DNA from: Limnocylindrus sp040397235
GTDB lineage: Bacteria > Chloroflexota > Limnocylindria > Limnocylindrales > Limnocylindraceae
Length of the DNA stretch: 64,000 bases
Direction: 5' to 3'
Assembly: GCA_040397235.1 (NCBI GenBank)
Contig: JBBAWH010000001.1
Location: 62,001-126,000 of the forward strand
Made by a program: the position numbers and the translations under genes
Shown: piece after piece, positions 63,486 to 64,000 of the stretch
How the letters are laid out: each line of letters begins with the position of its first letter
How positions within the stretch are numbered: position 1 is the stretch's first letter
Notes under the pieces: model-generated
What the model was told of the DNA's origin: nothing
The model's input: the letters and a program-made list of their open reading frames with translations, nothing else
Databases searched by the model: none

Positions 63486-64000
63486 GTGAACGCTGTGACT
63501 AGTGCCCACCGACTCCAGCAGGTGCTTTCGCACCTTCAGGCGGTCGGCCGTCAGCAGGTGGCCCGCCTCGGCCTCGTCAAGCCGGTCGGCGCAGAGGGCG
63601 AGGCGCACCTCCGAGCCCTACGAGCGACACCGCGAGCGCGCCGCGCCTTCGCCGCTGCGCACCCAGCCGACCAGGCCTCTGCAACCCGTACCGCAGCCAG
63701 CCTTCGGCGCCTCGGCGCGAAAGGCGATGACCAGCTCGCAGCGCTCCTTCACGACCTTCCGAAGGGAGCGGTAGGACTTCTGCCCCGTGTGATCCATGTG
63801 CTTGAGGGCTCACCGGTAACAGGGCGGGCACGCGGCCCCTTCGCACGCGCGCGACAGACGTTGCGCCTCCACGCATCGGTCGCACCTACGCACGCAGCCA
63901 AGCTCGGCGCTTCGAGGGGCACCATCGCGATCTTGCGAGAGCTGGCGCGCCAGGAGTCAAGCTCTGCTCATCGAGGGCGGGCCGCTGGAATTGATGCACG
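63486..64000 (+). CDS. HD-domain-like protein (partial, runs off the right edge)
   Basis: From GTG 63486 the frame is open for 171 codons to the end of the window. The segment LAALLHDLPKGAVGLLPRVI (about 84-102) looks like the HD core of phosphohydrolases (LLHDxGKG), with His89 and Asp90 kept. The usual first metal His before it is replaced within ADQASAT, so hydrolase activity is doubtful. Conserved-looking RGPFARARQTLRLH follows. The first 60 residues are basic and helical. Composition and the TAGGAT box 6 nt upstream support a real gene. Confidence 0.55.
   Translation, partial: MNAVTSAHRLQQVLSHLQAVGRQQVARLGLVKPVGAEGEAHLRALRATPRARRAFAAAHPADQASATRTAASLRRLGAKGDDQLAALLHDLPKGAVGLLPRVIHVLEGSPVTGRARGPFARARQTLRLHASVAPTHAAKLGASRGTIAILRELARQESSSAHRGRAAGIDA

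Overview
This window is a gene-dense, GC-rich bacterial chromosome segment with about 55 protein genes, one tRNA and one 100-N assembly gap. Almost no DNA is unused: no gene-free stretch exceeds about 150 bases, and many neighbouring genes overlap by 1 or 4 nt (ATGA, GTGA, TAATG). There are no insertion sequences, prophage genes, CRISPR arrays or rRNA genes. The gene content points to a free-living bacterium of the Chloroflexota type: Firmicutes-like gene orders (dprA-topA-xerC; alaS-ruvX-mltG; efp-xseA-xseB-dxs-nadK-recN), a DUF4446 protein, FemX beside MurE, and a MurE motif that is not the DAP type. A streamlined freshwater lineage such as Limnocylindria would fit, but this is inference and not proven by the sequence.

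Layout. 1-12 kb: a partial small gene, DUF4446 protein, a one-chain UvrD-type helicase/nuclease, a membrane protein, a ureohydrolase (agmatinase type), a methyltransferase, MurI, MtnN, a CapA-like lipoprotein, a conserved acidic protein, a DivIC/FtsB-like protein and a PatD-type aldehyde dehydrogenase. 12-24 kb: a nucleoside uptake and breakdown region, with an aldehyde dehydrogenase, a catalytic-domain-less ALDH partner, DeoC, adenosine deaminase, a BmpA/NupABC-type ABC transporter (lipoprotein, double ATPase, two permeases) and two tandem nucleoside hydrolases. 24-30 kb: LMW phosphatase, tRNA(CAU), FtsH, an M20 peptidase, TyrA and a Nudix-like protein. 30-45 kb: ComM-like, DprA, TopA, XerC, MurJ, FemX, [gap], MurE, Rel, HisS, AspS. 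45-50 kb: MobA-like protein, TypA, cysteine desulfurase, MnmA, small membrane protein. 50-64 kb: AlaS, RuvX, MltG, an M24 peptidase, EF-P, XseA, XseB, Dxs, NadK, RecN, XerD and the start of an HD-domain-like protein.

How the genes may work together. Nucleosides would be imported by the ABC system, adenosine deaminated, and the N-glycosidic bond cut by the hydrolases; DeoC would split deoxyribose-5-phosphate, and the adjacent aldehyde dehydrogenase could remove the acetaldehyde. MurI, MurJ, FemX, MurE, MltG and the DivIC-like protein serve the cell wall. The desulfurase and MnmA form a tRNA thiolation pair.

The most striking sequence-wide signal is a promoter-like hexamer (TANNNT or similar) placed 6 or 7 nt before the start codon of about 16 genes that head a transcription unit. 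This is what leaderless transcription would look like. Other points for attention are an apparent CTG start codon of xseA on the efp stop codon, an overlapping two-way promoter between mtnN and the CapA-like gene, and the conserved but catalytically incomplete ALDH. I did not find a convincing wholly new multi-gene system.
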